DNA from: Colletes latitarsis
Taxonomy: Eukaryota > Arthropoda > Insecta > Hymenoptera > Colletidae
DNA length: 64,000 bases
Assembly: GCF_051014445.1 (NCBI RefSeq)
Contig: NW_027488369.1
Coordinates: forward strand, 17,006,001 to 17,070,000
Direction of reading: 5' to 3'
The notes under the pieces are model-generated. The model did not search any database. It was not told where the DNA came from and saw nothing but the letters and a program-made list of their open reading frames with translations. The position numbers and the translations under genes are program-made. Positions 1 to 10,296 of the stretch are shown here, piece after piece (position 1 is the first letter of the stretch; each line of letters opens with the position of its first letter).

Positions 1-441
1 CATGAGGGCAAATACTAGACCTAACCTAGACATAACCGGCGTTATCCTCTAAAATATTAATCGCAACCAGGTTTAATTGACTGTTTCGGTGTGGAACCAC
101 AATACGACGGTATCCAATCTACAAAAAACCCAAGACCTGGCCAACAAGTATGCGAAAAATGCGAAAGTATGAGCCAGATGAGGGCAAATACCAGACCTAA
201 CCCAGACATAACCGGCGTTATCCTCTAAAATATTAATCGCAACCAGGTTTATTTGACTGTTTCGGTGTGGAACCACATTACTACGTGATCCAAACCAGGA
301 ATAGCCCAGGATCGGGCCAACAAGAATGCGCACAATGCGAAAGTATGAGCCAGATGATTGCAAATACCAGAACTAACCCTGACATAACCAGCGTTATCCT
401 CTAAAATACGAATCGGAACAAGCTTTTAATGACTGTTTCAG

Positions 442-453
442 TGTGGTACCACA
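442..453. other. 12-bp palindrome TGTGGTACCACA (example)
   Basis: This perfect 12-bp palindrome is centred on GGTACC. It is present in a large share of monomers of both families. Where the neighbouring base is changed (TGTGGTACCGCA, or GTGTGGAACCACA) the perfect symmetry is lost. It lies about 40 bp before the CCAGGATC dyad. Confidence 0.82.
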
Positions 454-479
454 TTACTACGTGATCCAAACCAGGAAAA

Positions 480-493
480 GCCCAGGATCGGGC
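480..493. other. Variant dyad GCCC-AGGATC-GGGC
   Basis: In this monomer type the arms are GCCC and GGGC around AGGATC. The form recurs in many family 1 units (for example near 312, 666 bp before 978, 1008 and 10495). It is another paired solution at the same place in the monomer. Confidence 0.72.
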
Positions 494-1184
494 CAACACG
501 AATGCGCAAAATGCGAAAGTATGAGCCAGATGATTGCAAATGCCAGAACTCACCCAGACATAACCAGCGTTATCCTCTAAAATATTAATCGCAACCAGGT
601 TTAATTGACTGTTTCGGTGTGGCACTGCATTACTACGTGATCCAGACCAGAAAAAGGCCAGGATCTGGCCTACAGGTATGCGCAAAATGCGAAAGTACGA
701 GCCAGATGAGGGCAAATCCCAGACCTAACCGAGACATAACCAGCGTTATCCTCTAAAATACGAATCGGAACAAGCTTTTAATGACTGTTTCAGTGTGGTA
801 CCACATTACTACGTGATCCAAACCAGGAAAAGCCCAGGATCGGGCCAACACGAATGCGCAAAATGCGAAAGTATGAGCCAGATGATTGCAAATGCCAGAA
901 CTCACCCAGACATAACCAGCGTTATCCTCTAAAATATTAATCGCAACCAGGTTTAATTGACTGTTTCAGTGTGGTACCATATTACTACGTGATCCAAACC
1001 AGAAAAAGCCCAGGATCGGGCCAACAAGAATGCGAAAAATGCGAAAGTACGAGCCTGATGAGGGAAAATCCCAGACCTAACCGAGACGTAACCGGCGTTA
1101 TCCCCTAAAATATTAATCGCAACCAGGTATAATTGACTGTTTCGGTGTGGTACCGCATTGCTACGATGATCCAAACCAGAAAGA

Positions 1185-1199
1185 GGCCAGGATCTGGCC
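1185..1199. other. Dyad GGCCAG-GAT-CTGGCC (example)
   Basis: This is a perfect inverted repeat with 6-bp arms and a 3-bp centre. The same element occurs in many family 1 monomers (for example 2238, 2418, 52686), sometimes with centre GGT (8037). It could form a small hairpin or be a protein site; neither is shown by sequence alone. Family 2 monomers mostly lack the right arm. Confidence 0.8.
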
Positions 1200-1449
1200 A
1201 ACAAGTATGCGAAAAATGCGAAAGTATGAGCCAGATGATTGCAAATACCAGAACTAACCCAGACATAACCAGCGTTATCCTCTAAAATATTAATCGCAAC
1301 CAGGTTTAATTGACTGTTTCAATGTGGTACCACAATACTACGTGATCCAAACCAGAAAAAGCCCAGGATCTGGCCAACAAGTATGCGAAAAACGCGAAAG
1401 TATATGCCAGATGATAGCATATACCAGAACTAACCCAGACATAACCAGC

Positions 1450-1625
1450 GTTATCCTCTAAAATACTAATCGGAACCAGCTTCTATTGACCGTTTCAGTG
1501 TGGTACCACATTACTACGTGATCCGAACCAGAAAAAGGCTAGGATCAGGCCATCAAGTAAGCGAAAAACGCGAAAGTATGAGCCAGATGATTGCAAATAC
1601 CAGAACTAACACAGACATAACCAGC
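1450..1625 (+). repeat. Reference monomer, family 1 type 1b
   Basis: This 176-bp unit represents the second family 1 variant. It has ACTAATCGGAACCAGCTTC in place of ATTAATCGCAACCAGGTTT, and TTTCAGTGTGGTACCACA in place of TTTCGGTGTGG. Its right end is GATGATTGCAAATACCAG, then AGACATAACCAGCG. Types 1a and 1b alternate irregularly in family 1, and many units combine the left of one with the right of the other. Confidence 0.88.
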
Positions 1626-2329
1626 GTTATCCTCTAAAATATTAATCGCAACCAGGTTTACTTGGCAGCTTCAGTGTGGTACCACATTACTACGTGATCC
1701 AAACCAGAAAAAGCCGAGGATCTGGCCAACAAGTATGCGAATAACGCGAAAGTATGTGCCAGATGATTGCAAATACCAGAACTAACACAGACATAACCAG
1801 CGTTATCCTCTAAAATACGAATCGGAACATGCTTTTAATGACTGTTTCAGTGTGGTACCACATTACTACGTGATCCAAACCAGGAATAGCCCAGGATCGG
1901 GCCAACAAGAATGCGCAAAATGCGAAAGTATGAGCCAGATGGTTGCAAATACCAGAACTAACCCTGACATAACCAGCGTTATCCTCTAAAATACGAATCG
2001 GAACAAGCTTTTAATGACTGTTTCAGTGTGGTACCACATTACTACGTGATCCAAACCAGGAAAAGCCCAGGATCGGGCCAACACGAATGCGCAAAATGCG
2101 AAAGTATGAGCCAGATGATTGCAAATACCAGAACTAACCCAGACATAACCAGCGTTATCCTCTAAAATATTAATCGCAACCAGGTTTAATTGACTGTTTC
2201 GGTGTGGCACTGCATTACTACGTGATCCAGACCAGAAAAAGGCCAGGATCTGGCCTACAGGTATGCGCAAAATGCGAAAGTACGAGCCAGATGAGGGCAA
2301 ATCCCAGACCAAACCGAGACATAACCGGC

Positions 2330-2505
2330 GTTATCCTCTAAAATATTAATCGCAACCAGGTTTAATTTACTGTTTCGGTGTGGTACCGCATTACTACGTG
2401 ATCCAAACCAGAAAAAGGCCAGGATCTGGCCAACAAGTATGCGAAAAATGCGAAAGTATGAGCCAGATGATTGCAAATTCCAGAACTAACCCTGACATAA
2501 CCAGC
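2330..2505 (+). repeat. Reference monomer, family 1 type 1a left half
   Basis: This exactly 176-bp unit runs from one GTTATCC to the next. Its left half is type 1a: ATTAATCGCAACCAGGTTT, then TTTCGGTGTGGTACCGC. It has a complete GGCCAGGATCTGGCC dyad. Its right part (GATGATTGCAAATTCCAG, ending ACCAGC) is the type more common after 1b monomers, so even this unit is a mosaic. G plus C is 73 of 176 by hand count. Confidence 0.9.
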
Positions 2506-3119
2506 GTTATCCTCTAGAATACGAATCGGAACATGCTTTTAATGACTGTTTCAGTGTTGTAACACATTACTACGTGATCCAAACCAGAAAAATCCCAGGA
2601 TCGGGCCAACAAGAATGCGAGAAACGCGAAAGTACGAGCCAGATGAGGGAAAATCCCAGACCTAACCGAGACGTAACCGGCGTTATCCCCTAAAATATTA
2701 ATCGCAACCAGGTTTAATTGACTGTTTCGGTGTGGAACCACATTACTACGGGATCCAAACCAGAAAAAACCCAGGATCTGGCCAACAAGTATGCGAAAAA
2801 CGCGAAAGTATAAGCCAGATGATTGCAAATACCAGAACTAACCCAGGCATAACCAGCGTTATCCTCTAGAATACTAAGCGGAACCAGCTTCTATTGACTG
2901 TTTCAGTGTGGTACCACATTACTACGTGATCCAAACCAAAAAAAGGCCAGGATCTGGCCAGCAAGTATGCGAAAAACGCGAAAGTACGAGCCAGATGAGG
3001 ACAAATCCGAGACCTACCCGAGACGTAACCGGTGTTATCCTCTAAAATATTAATCGCAACCGGTTTAATTAACTGTTTCGGTGTGGAACCTCATAACTAC
3101 GGGATCCAAAACTGAAAAA

Positions 3120-3134
3120 ACCCAGGATCTGGGT
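3120..3134. other. Variant dyad ACCCAG-GAT-CTGGGT
   Basis: Both arms differ from the GGCCAG-GAT-CTGGCC form, and the changes match each other, so pairing is kept over 6 bp. The variant recurs in HOR-A copy 2 near 6106 and near 9795. Many other monomers have ACCCAG with an unmatched CTGGCC, so compensation is not general. Confidence 0.75.
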
Positions 3135-3208
3135 AACAAGTATGCGACAAACGCGAAAGTATGAGCCAGATGATTGCAAATACCAGAACAATCCCAGGCA
3201 TAACCAGC

Positions 3209-3378
3209 GTTATCCTCTAAAATACTAAGCGGAACCAGCTTTTATTGACAGTGTGGTACCACATTACTACGTGATCCAAACCAGAAAAAGCCCAGGATCT
3301 GGCCAACAAGTAAGCGAAAGATGCGAAAGTACGAGCGACATGAGGGCAAATACTAGACCTAACCTAGACATAACCGGC
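3209..3378 (+). repeat. 170-bp monomer (6-bp deletion), HOR-A marker
   Basis: Landmark spacing here is 170 rather than 176. The deletion removes TGTTTC, so ATTGACTGTTTCAGTGTGG becomes ATTGACAGTGTGG. Monomers with the same deletion lie at 6195-6364, 9884-10053, 14805-14974, 22342-22511, 55057-55226, 55402-55571, 58036-58205 and 58381-58550. They therefore tag homologous positions across HOR-A, HOR-B and the 4387-bp unit. Confidence 0.92.
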
Positions 3379-6324
3379 GTTATCCTCTAAAATATTAATC
3401 GCAATCAGGTTTAATTGACTGTTTCGGTGTGGAACCACAATACGACGGGATCCAATCGACAAAAAACCCAAGACCTGGCCAACAAGTATGCGAAAAATGC
3501 GAAAGTATGAGCCAGATGAGGGCAAATACCAGACCTAACCCAGACATAACCGGCGTTATCCTCTAAAATATTAATCGCAACCAGGTTTAATTGACTGTTT
3601 CGGTGTGGAACCACATTACTACGTGATCCAAACCAGGAATAGCCCAGGATCGGGCCAACAAGAATGCGCACAATGCGAAAGTATGAGCCAGATGATTGCA
3701 AATACCAGAACTAACACTGACATAACCAGCGTTATCCTCTAAAATACGAATCGGAACAAGCTTTTAATGACTGTTTCAGTGTGGTACCACATTACTACGT
3801 GATCCAAACCAGGAAAAGCCCAGGATCGGGCCAACACGAATGCGCAAAATGCGAAAGTATGAGCCAGATGATTGCAAATGCCAGAACTCACCCAGACATA
3901 ACCAGCGTTATCCTCTAAAATATTAATCGCAACCAGGTTTAGTTGACTGTTTCAGTGTGGTACCATATTACTACGTGATCCAAACCAGAAAAAGCCCAGG
4001 ATCGGGCCAACAAGAATGCGAAAAATGCGAAAGTACGAGCCTGATGAGGGAAAATCCCAGACCTAACCGAGACGTAACCGGCGTTATCCCCTAAAATATT
4101 AATCGCAACCAGGTATAATTGACTGTTTCGGTGTGGTACCGCATTGCTACGATGATCCAAACCAGAAAGAGGCCAGGATCTGGCCAACAAGTATGCGAAA
4201 AATGCGAAAGTATGAGCCAGATGATTGCAAATACCAGAACTAACCCAGACATAACCAGCGTTATCCTCTAAAATATTAATCGCAACCAGGTTTAATTGAC
4301 TGTTTCAATGTGGTACCACAATACTACGTGATCCAAACCAGAAAAAGCCCAGGATCTGGCCAACAAGTATGCGAAAAACGCGAAAGTATATGCCAGATGA
4401 TAGCATATACCAGAACTAACCCAGACATAACCAGCGTTATCCTCTAAAATACTAATCGGAACCAGCTTCTATTGACCGTTTCAGTGTGGTACCACATTAC
4501 TACGTGATCCGAACCAGAAAAAGGCTAGGATCAGGCCATCAAGTAAGCGAAAAACGCGAAAGTATGAGCCAGATGATTGCAAATACCAGAACTAACACAG
4601 ACATAACCAGCGTTATCCTCTAAAATATTAATCGCAACCAGGTTTACTTGGCAGCTTCAGTGTGGTACCACATTACTACGTGATCCAAACCAGAAAAAGC
4701 CGAGGATCTGGCCAACAAGTATGCGAATAACGCGAAAGTATGTGCCAGATGATTGCAAATACCAGAACTAACACAGACATAACCAGCGTTATCCTCTAAA
4801 ATACGAATCGGAACATGCTTTTAATGACTGTTTCAGTGTGGTACCACATTACTACGTGATCCAAACCAGGAATAGCCCAGGATCGGGCCAACAAGAATGC
4901 GCAAAATGCGAAAGTATGAGCCAGATGGTTGCAAATACCAGAACTAACCCTGACATAACCAGCGTTATCCTCTAAAATACGAATCGGAACAAGCTTTTAA
5001 TGACTGTTTCAGTGTGGTACCACATTACTACGTGATCCAAACCAGGAAAAGCCCAGGATCGGGCCAACACGAATGCGCAAAATGCGAAAGTATGAGCCAG
5101 ATGATTGCAAATACCAGAACTAACCCAGACATAACCAGCGTTATCCTCTAAAATATTAATCGCAACCAGGTTTAATTGACTGTTTCGGTGTGGCACTGCA
5201 TTACTACGTGATCCAGACCAGAAAAAGGCCAGGATCTGGCCTACAGGTATGCGCAAAATGCGAAAGTACGAGCCAGATGAGGGCAAATCCCAGACCAAAC
5301 CGAGACATAACCGGCGTTATCCTCTAAAATATTAATCGCAACCAGGTTTAATTTACTGTTTCGGTGTGGTACCGCATTACTACGTGATCCAAACCAGAAA
5401 AAGGCCAGGATCTGGCCAACAAGTATGCGAAAAATGCGAAAGTATGAGCCAGATGATTGCAAATTCCAGAACTAACCCTGACATAACCAGCGTTATCCTC
5501 TAGAATACGAATCGGAACATGCTTTTAATGACTGTTTCAGTGTTGTAACACATTACTACGTGATCCAAACCAGAAAAATCCCAGGATCGGGCCAACAAGA
5601 ATGCGAGAAACGCGAAAGTACGAGCCAGATGAGGGAAAATCCCAGACCTAACCGAGACGTAACCGGCGTTATCCCCTAAAATATTAATCGCAACCAGGTT
5701 TAATTGACTGTTTCGGTGTGGAACCACATTACTACGGGATCCAAACCAGAAAAAACCCAGGATCTGGCCAACAAGTATGCGAAAAACGCGAAAGTATAAG
5801 CCAGATGATTGCAAATACCAGAACTAACCCAGGCATAACCAGCGTTATCCTCTAGAATACTAAGCGGAACCAGCTTCTATTGACTGTTTCAGTGTGGTAC
5901 CACATTACTACGTGATCCAAACCAAAAAAAGGCCAGGATCTGGCCAGCAAGTATGCGAAAAACGCGAAAGTACGAGCCAGATGAGGACAAATCCGAGACC
6001 TACCCGAGACGTAACCGGTGTTATCCTCTAAAATATTAATCGCAACCGGTTTAATTAACTGTTTCGGTGTGGAACCTCATAACTACGGGATCCAAAACTG
6101 AAAAAACCCAGGATCTGGGTAACAAGTATGCGACAAACGCGAAAGTATGAGCCAGATGATTGCAAATACCAGAACAATCCCAGGCATAACCAGCGTTATC
6201 CTCTAAAATACTAAGCGGAACCAGCTTTTATTGACAGTGTGGTACCACATTACTACGTGATCCAAACCAGAAAAAGCCCAGGATCTGGCCAACAAGTAAG
6301 CGAAAGATGCGAAAGTACGAGCGA
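3339..6324. repeat. HOR-A copy 2 (17 monomers, 2986 bp)
   Basis: This is the full reference unit of HOR-A. It holds 17 monomers, and its length is 17 x 176 minus 6, with one further 1-bp loss (GCAACCGGTTT) and one 1-bp gain (CTACGATGATCC) cancelling out. Markers in order include the GGAATAGCCCAGGATCGGGC monomer, the ACACGAATGCGC monomer, the ACCATATTAC monomer, the 177-bp monomer, the GGCACTGC monomer, the GTTGTAACACATT monomer and the 170-bp monomer at its end. Identity with copy 1 looks very high by eye; I did not compute a percentage. Confidence 0.92.
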
Positions 6325-7312
6325 CATGAGGGCAAATACTAGACCTAACCTAGACATAACCGGCGTTATCCTCTAAAATATTAATCGCAATCAGGTTTAA
6401 TTGACTGTTTCGGTGTGGAACCACAATACGACGGGATCCAATCGACAAAAAACCCAAGACCTGGCCAACAAGTATGCGAAAAATGCGAAAGTATGAGCCA
6501 GATGAGGGCAAATACCAGACCTAACCCAGACATAACCGGCGTTATCCTCTAAAATATTAATCGCAACCAGGTTTAATTGACTGTTTCGGTGTGGAACCAC
6601 ATTACTACGTGATCCAAACCAGGAATAGCCCAGGATCGGGCCAACAAGAATGCGCACAATGCGAAAGTATGAGCCAGATGATTGCAAATACCAGAACTAA
6701 CCCTGACATAACCAGCGTTATCCTCTAAAATACGAATCGGAACAAGCTTTTAATGACTGTTTCAGTGTGGTACCACATTACTACGTGATCCAAACCAGGA
6801 AAAGCCCAGGATCGGGCCAACACGAATGCGCAAAATGCGAAAGTATGAGCCAGATGATTGCAAATGCCAGAACTCACCCAGACATAACCAGCGTTATCCT
6901 CTAAAATATTAATCGCAACCAGGTTTAATTGACTGTTTCAGTGTGGTACCATATTACTACGTGATCCAAACCAGAAAAAGCCCAGGATCGGGCCAACAAG
7001 AATGCGAAAAATGCGAAAGTACGAGCCTGATGAGGGAAAATCCCAGACCTAACCGAGACGTAACCGGCGTTATCCCCTAAAATATTAATCGCAACCAGGT
7101 ATAATTGACTGTTTCGGTGTGGTACCGCATTGCTACGATGATCCAAACCAGAAAGAGGCCAGGATCTGGCCAACAAGTATGCGAAAAATGCGAAAGTATG
7201 AGCCAGATGATTGCAAATACCAGAACTAACCCAGACATAACCAGCGTTATCCTCTAAAATATTAATCGCAACCAGGTTTAATTGACTGTTTCAATGTGGT
7301 ACCACAATACTA
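6325..7312. repeat. HOR-A copy 3, truncated
   Basis: This stretch follows copy 2 at an offset of 2986 for about 988 bp. It includes the ACCATATTAC monomer and the 177-bp monomer. Near 7313 the match breaks inside a monomer. Copy 2 continues with CTACGTGATCCAAACCAG and AAAAAGCCC, whereas this copy jumps back to the GGAATAGCCC monomer type seen at about 306 and 6620. The break is therefore an in-register recombination point within a monomer. Confidence 0.85.
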
Positions 7313-10296
7313 CCTGATCCAAACCAGGAATAGCCCAGGATCGGGCCAACAAGAATGCGCACAATGCGAAAGTATGAGCCAGATGATTGCAAATACCAGA
7401 ACTAACCCTGACATAACCAGCGTTATCCTCTAAAATACGAATCGGAACAAGCTTTTAATGACTGTTTCAGTGTGGTACCACATTACTACGTGATCCAAAC
7501 CAGGAAAGGCCCAGGATCGGGCCAACACGAATGCGCAAAATGCGAAAGTATGAGCCAGATGATTGCAAATGCCAGAACTCACCCAGACATAACCAGCGTT
7601 ATCCTCTAAAATATTAATCGCAACCAGGTTTAATTGACTGTTTCGGTGTGGCACTGCATTACTACGTGATCCAGACCAGAAAAAGGCCAGGATCTGGCCT
7701 ACAGGTATGCGCAAAATGCGAAAGTACGAGCCAGATGAGGGCAAATACCAGACCTAACTGAGACATAACTGGCGTTATCCTCGAAAATATTAATCGCAAC
7801 CAGGTTCAGTTGACTGTTTCGGTGTGGAACCACATTACTACGGGATCCAAACCAGAAAAAACCCAGGATCTGGCCAACAACTATGAGAAAAACGCGAAAG
7901 TATGAGCCAGATGATTGCAAATACCAGAACTAACCCAGACAAAACCAGCGTTATCCTCTAAAATACTTATCGGAACCAGCTTCTATTGACTGTTTCAGTG
8001 TGGTACCGCATTACTACGTGATTCAAACCAGAAAAGGGCCAGGGTCTGGCCAACAAGAATGCGAAAAATGCGAAAGTACGAGCCAGATGGGGGCAAATCC
8101 CAGACCTAACCGAGACATAACCAGCGTTATCCGCTAAAATATTAATAACAACCAGGTTTAATTGACAGTTTCGATGTGGTACCGCATTACTACGTGATTC
8201 AAACCAGAAAAGGGCCAGGGTCTGGCCAACAAGAATGCGAAAAATGCGAAAGTACGAGCCAGATGGGGGCAAATCCCAGACCTAACCGAGACATAACCAG
8301 CGTTATCCGCTAAAATATTAATAACAACCAGGTTTAATTGACTGTTTCGATGTGGTACCGCATTACTACGTGATTCAAACCAGAAAAGGGCCAGGGTCTG
8401 GCCAACAAGTGTGCGAAAAACGCGTAAGTATGAGCCAGATGATTGCAAATACCAGAACTAACACAGACATAACCAGCGTTATCCCCTAAAATACTAATCG
8501 GAACCTGCTTTTATTGACTGTTTCAGTGTGGTACTACATTACTACGGGATCCAAATCAGAAAAAGCCCAGGATCTGGCCAACAAGAATGCGAAAAATGCG
8601 AAAGTACGAGCCAGATGGGGGCAAATCCCAGACCTAACCGAGACATGACCAGCGTTATCCTCTAAAATACTGATCGGAACCAGCTTCTATTGACTGTTTC
8701 GGTGTGGAACCACATTACTACGTGATCCAAACCAGAAAAAGGCCAGGATCTGGCCAACAAGTATGCGAAAAACGTGATAGTACGAGCCAGATGAGGACAA
8801 ATCCCAGACCTACCCGAGACATAACCGGCGTTATCCTCTAAAATATTAATCGCAACCAGTTTAATTGAGTGTTCCGGTGTGGAACCTCATTACTACGGGA
8901 TCCAAAACAGAAAAAGCACAGGATCTGGCCAACTAGTATGCGAAAAACGCGGAAGTATGTGCCAGATGATAGCAAATACCAGAACTAACCCAGACATAAC
9001 CAGCGTTATCCTCTAAAATACTTATAGGAACCAGCTTCTATTCACTGTTTCAGTGTGGTACCACATTGCTACGTGATCCAAACCAGAAATGGGCCAGGGT
9101 CTGGCCAACAAGTATGCGAAAAATGGGAATGTCCGAGCCAGATGAGGGCAAATACCAGACCTAACCGAGACATAACCGGCGTTATCCTCTAAAATATTAA
9201 TCGCAACCAGGTTCAATTGACTGTTTCTGTGTGGAACCACATTACTACGGGATCCAAACCAGAAAAAACCCAGGATCTGGCCAACAACTATGAGAAAAAC
9301 GCAAAAGTACGAGCCAGATGTGGGCAAATCCCAGACCTAACCGAGACATAACCAGCGTTATCCTCTAAAATATTAATCGCAACCAGGTTTAATTGACTGT
9401 TTCGGTGTGGTACCGCATTACTACGTGATCCAAACCAGAGAAAGGCCAGGATCTGGCCAACAAGGATGAGAAAAATGCGAATATATGATCCAGATGAGGG
9501 CAAATCCCAGGAAAAACCGAGACATAACCGGCGTTATCCTCTAAAATATTAATCGCAAGCAGGTTTAATTGACTGTTTCGGTGTGGTGACGCATTGCTAC
9601 GTGATCCAAACCAGAAAAAGGCCAGGATCTGGCCAACCAGTATGCGAAAAATGCGAAAGTACGAGCCAGATGAGGACAAATCCCAGACCTACCCGAGACG
9701 TAACCGGTGTTATCCTCTAAAATATTAATCGCAACCGGTTTAATTAACTGTTTCGGTGTGGAACCTCATAACTACGGGATCCAAAACTCAAAAAACCCAG
9801 GATCTGGGTACCAAGTATGCGACAAACGCGAAAGTATGAGCCAGATGATTGCAAATACCAGAACAATCCCAGGCATAACCAGCGTTATCCTCTAAAATAC
9901 TAAGCGGAACCAGCTTTTATTGACAGTGTGGTACCACATTACTACGTGATCCAAACCAGAAAAAGCCCAGGATCTGGCCAACAAGTAAGCGAAAGATGCG
10001 AAAGTACGAGCGACATGAGGGCAAATACTAGACCTAACCTAGACATAACCGGCGTTATCCTCTAAAATATTAATCGCAACCAGGTTTAATTGACTGTTTC
10101 GGTGTGGAACCACAATACGACGGGATCCAATCTACAAAAAACCCAAGACCTGGCCAACAAGTATGCGAAAAATGCGAAAGTATGAGCCAGATGAGGGCAA
10201 ATACCAGACCTAACCCAGACATAACCGGCGTTATCCTCTAAAATATTAATCGCAACCAAGTTTAATTGACTGTTTCGGTGTGGAACCACATTACTA
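7313..10296. repeat. HOR-A-related unit, 2984-bp period, copy 1
   Basis: The block 7313-8056 recurs at an offset of 2984. The block 8641-8850 recurs at the same offset further on. Between and after them the two copies differ by two-monomer gains and losses. The last part, from about 9690 to 10296, returns to HOR-A sequence: it matches about 3010-3625, including the 170-bp monomer and the ACCCAG-GAT-CTGGGT dyad. The unit is thus a patchwork of HOR-A and monomer types with GATTCAAACCAG and GGGCCAGGGTCTGG. Confidence 0.78.
8008..8359 (+). repeat. Adjacent near-identical monomer pair
   Basis: The two consecutive 176-bp monomers 8008-8183 and 8184-8359 differ by very few bases by eye; an example is GACAGTTTCGATG against GACTGTTTCGATG. 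Both share private variants: GATTCAAACCAG, GGGCCAGGGTCTGG, GATGGGGGC and ATTAATAACAACC. Neighbouring monomers in the array are normally much more different, so this is probably a recent single-monomer duplication. Only one copy of this monomer is found in the parallel unit near 11300. Confidence 0.83.

Larger units (their letters stand above)
393..744. repeat. 352-bp dimer present only in HOR-A copy 1
   Basis: Copy 1 of HOR-A has two monomers here that copy 2 lacks. The stretch 383-617 recurs without visible difference at 735-969, an offset of exactly 352. The second monomer of the pair has the distinctive GTGGCACTGCATTAC and CTACAGGTATGCG markers, seen elsewhere in the unit near 2211 and 5197. 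This suggests unequal exchange with that part of another unit rather than simple slippage. Confidence 0.82.
1..3338. repeat. HOR-A copy 1 (17-mer plus two extra monomers)
   Basis: The window opens inside the array at CATGAGGGCAAATACTAG. The same junction sequence recurs at 3339 and 6325. This copy is 3338 bp, which is the standard 2986-bp unit plus exactly 352 bp. Beyond about 970 it matches copy 2 almost base for base at an offset of 2986. Both copies share private markers: a 6-bp-deleted monomer (3209-3378), a 177-bp monomer with GCTACGATGATCC near 1160, and the odd GTTACTTGGCAGC start near 1652. Confidence 0.9.

Noticed and set aside
73..363. Recurring reverse-strand frame of 96 codons, and similar frames of 62-108 codons, repeated throughout the family 1 blocks
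   Set aside because: The frame spans 1.65 monomers and reads the same DNA twice in two different phases (176 is 2 modulo 3). It ends at the same GTTTAATTG stop each time and varies with monomer indels. There is no codon bias or start context and no domain that I recognise.
361..393. Telomere-like CTAACCCT in many monomers
   Set aside because: Only a little over one telomeric unit is present, at a fixed place in a 176-bp monomer, and it is never tandem. This is chance similarity or part of the monomer's own internal repeat.
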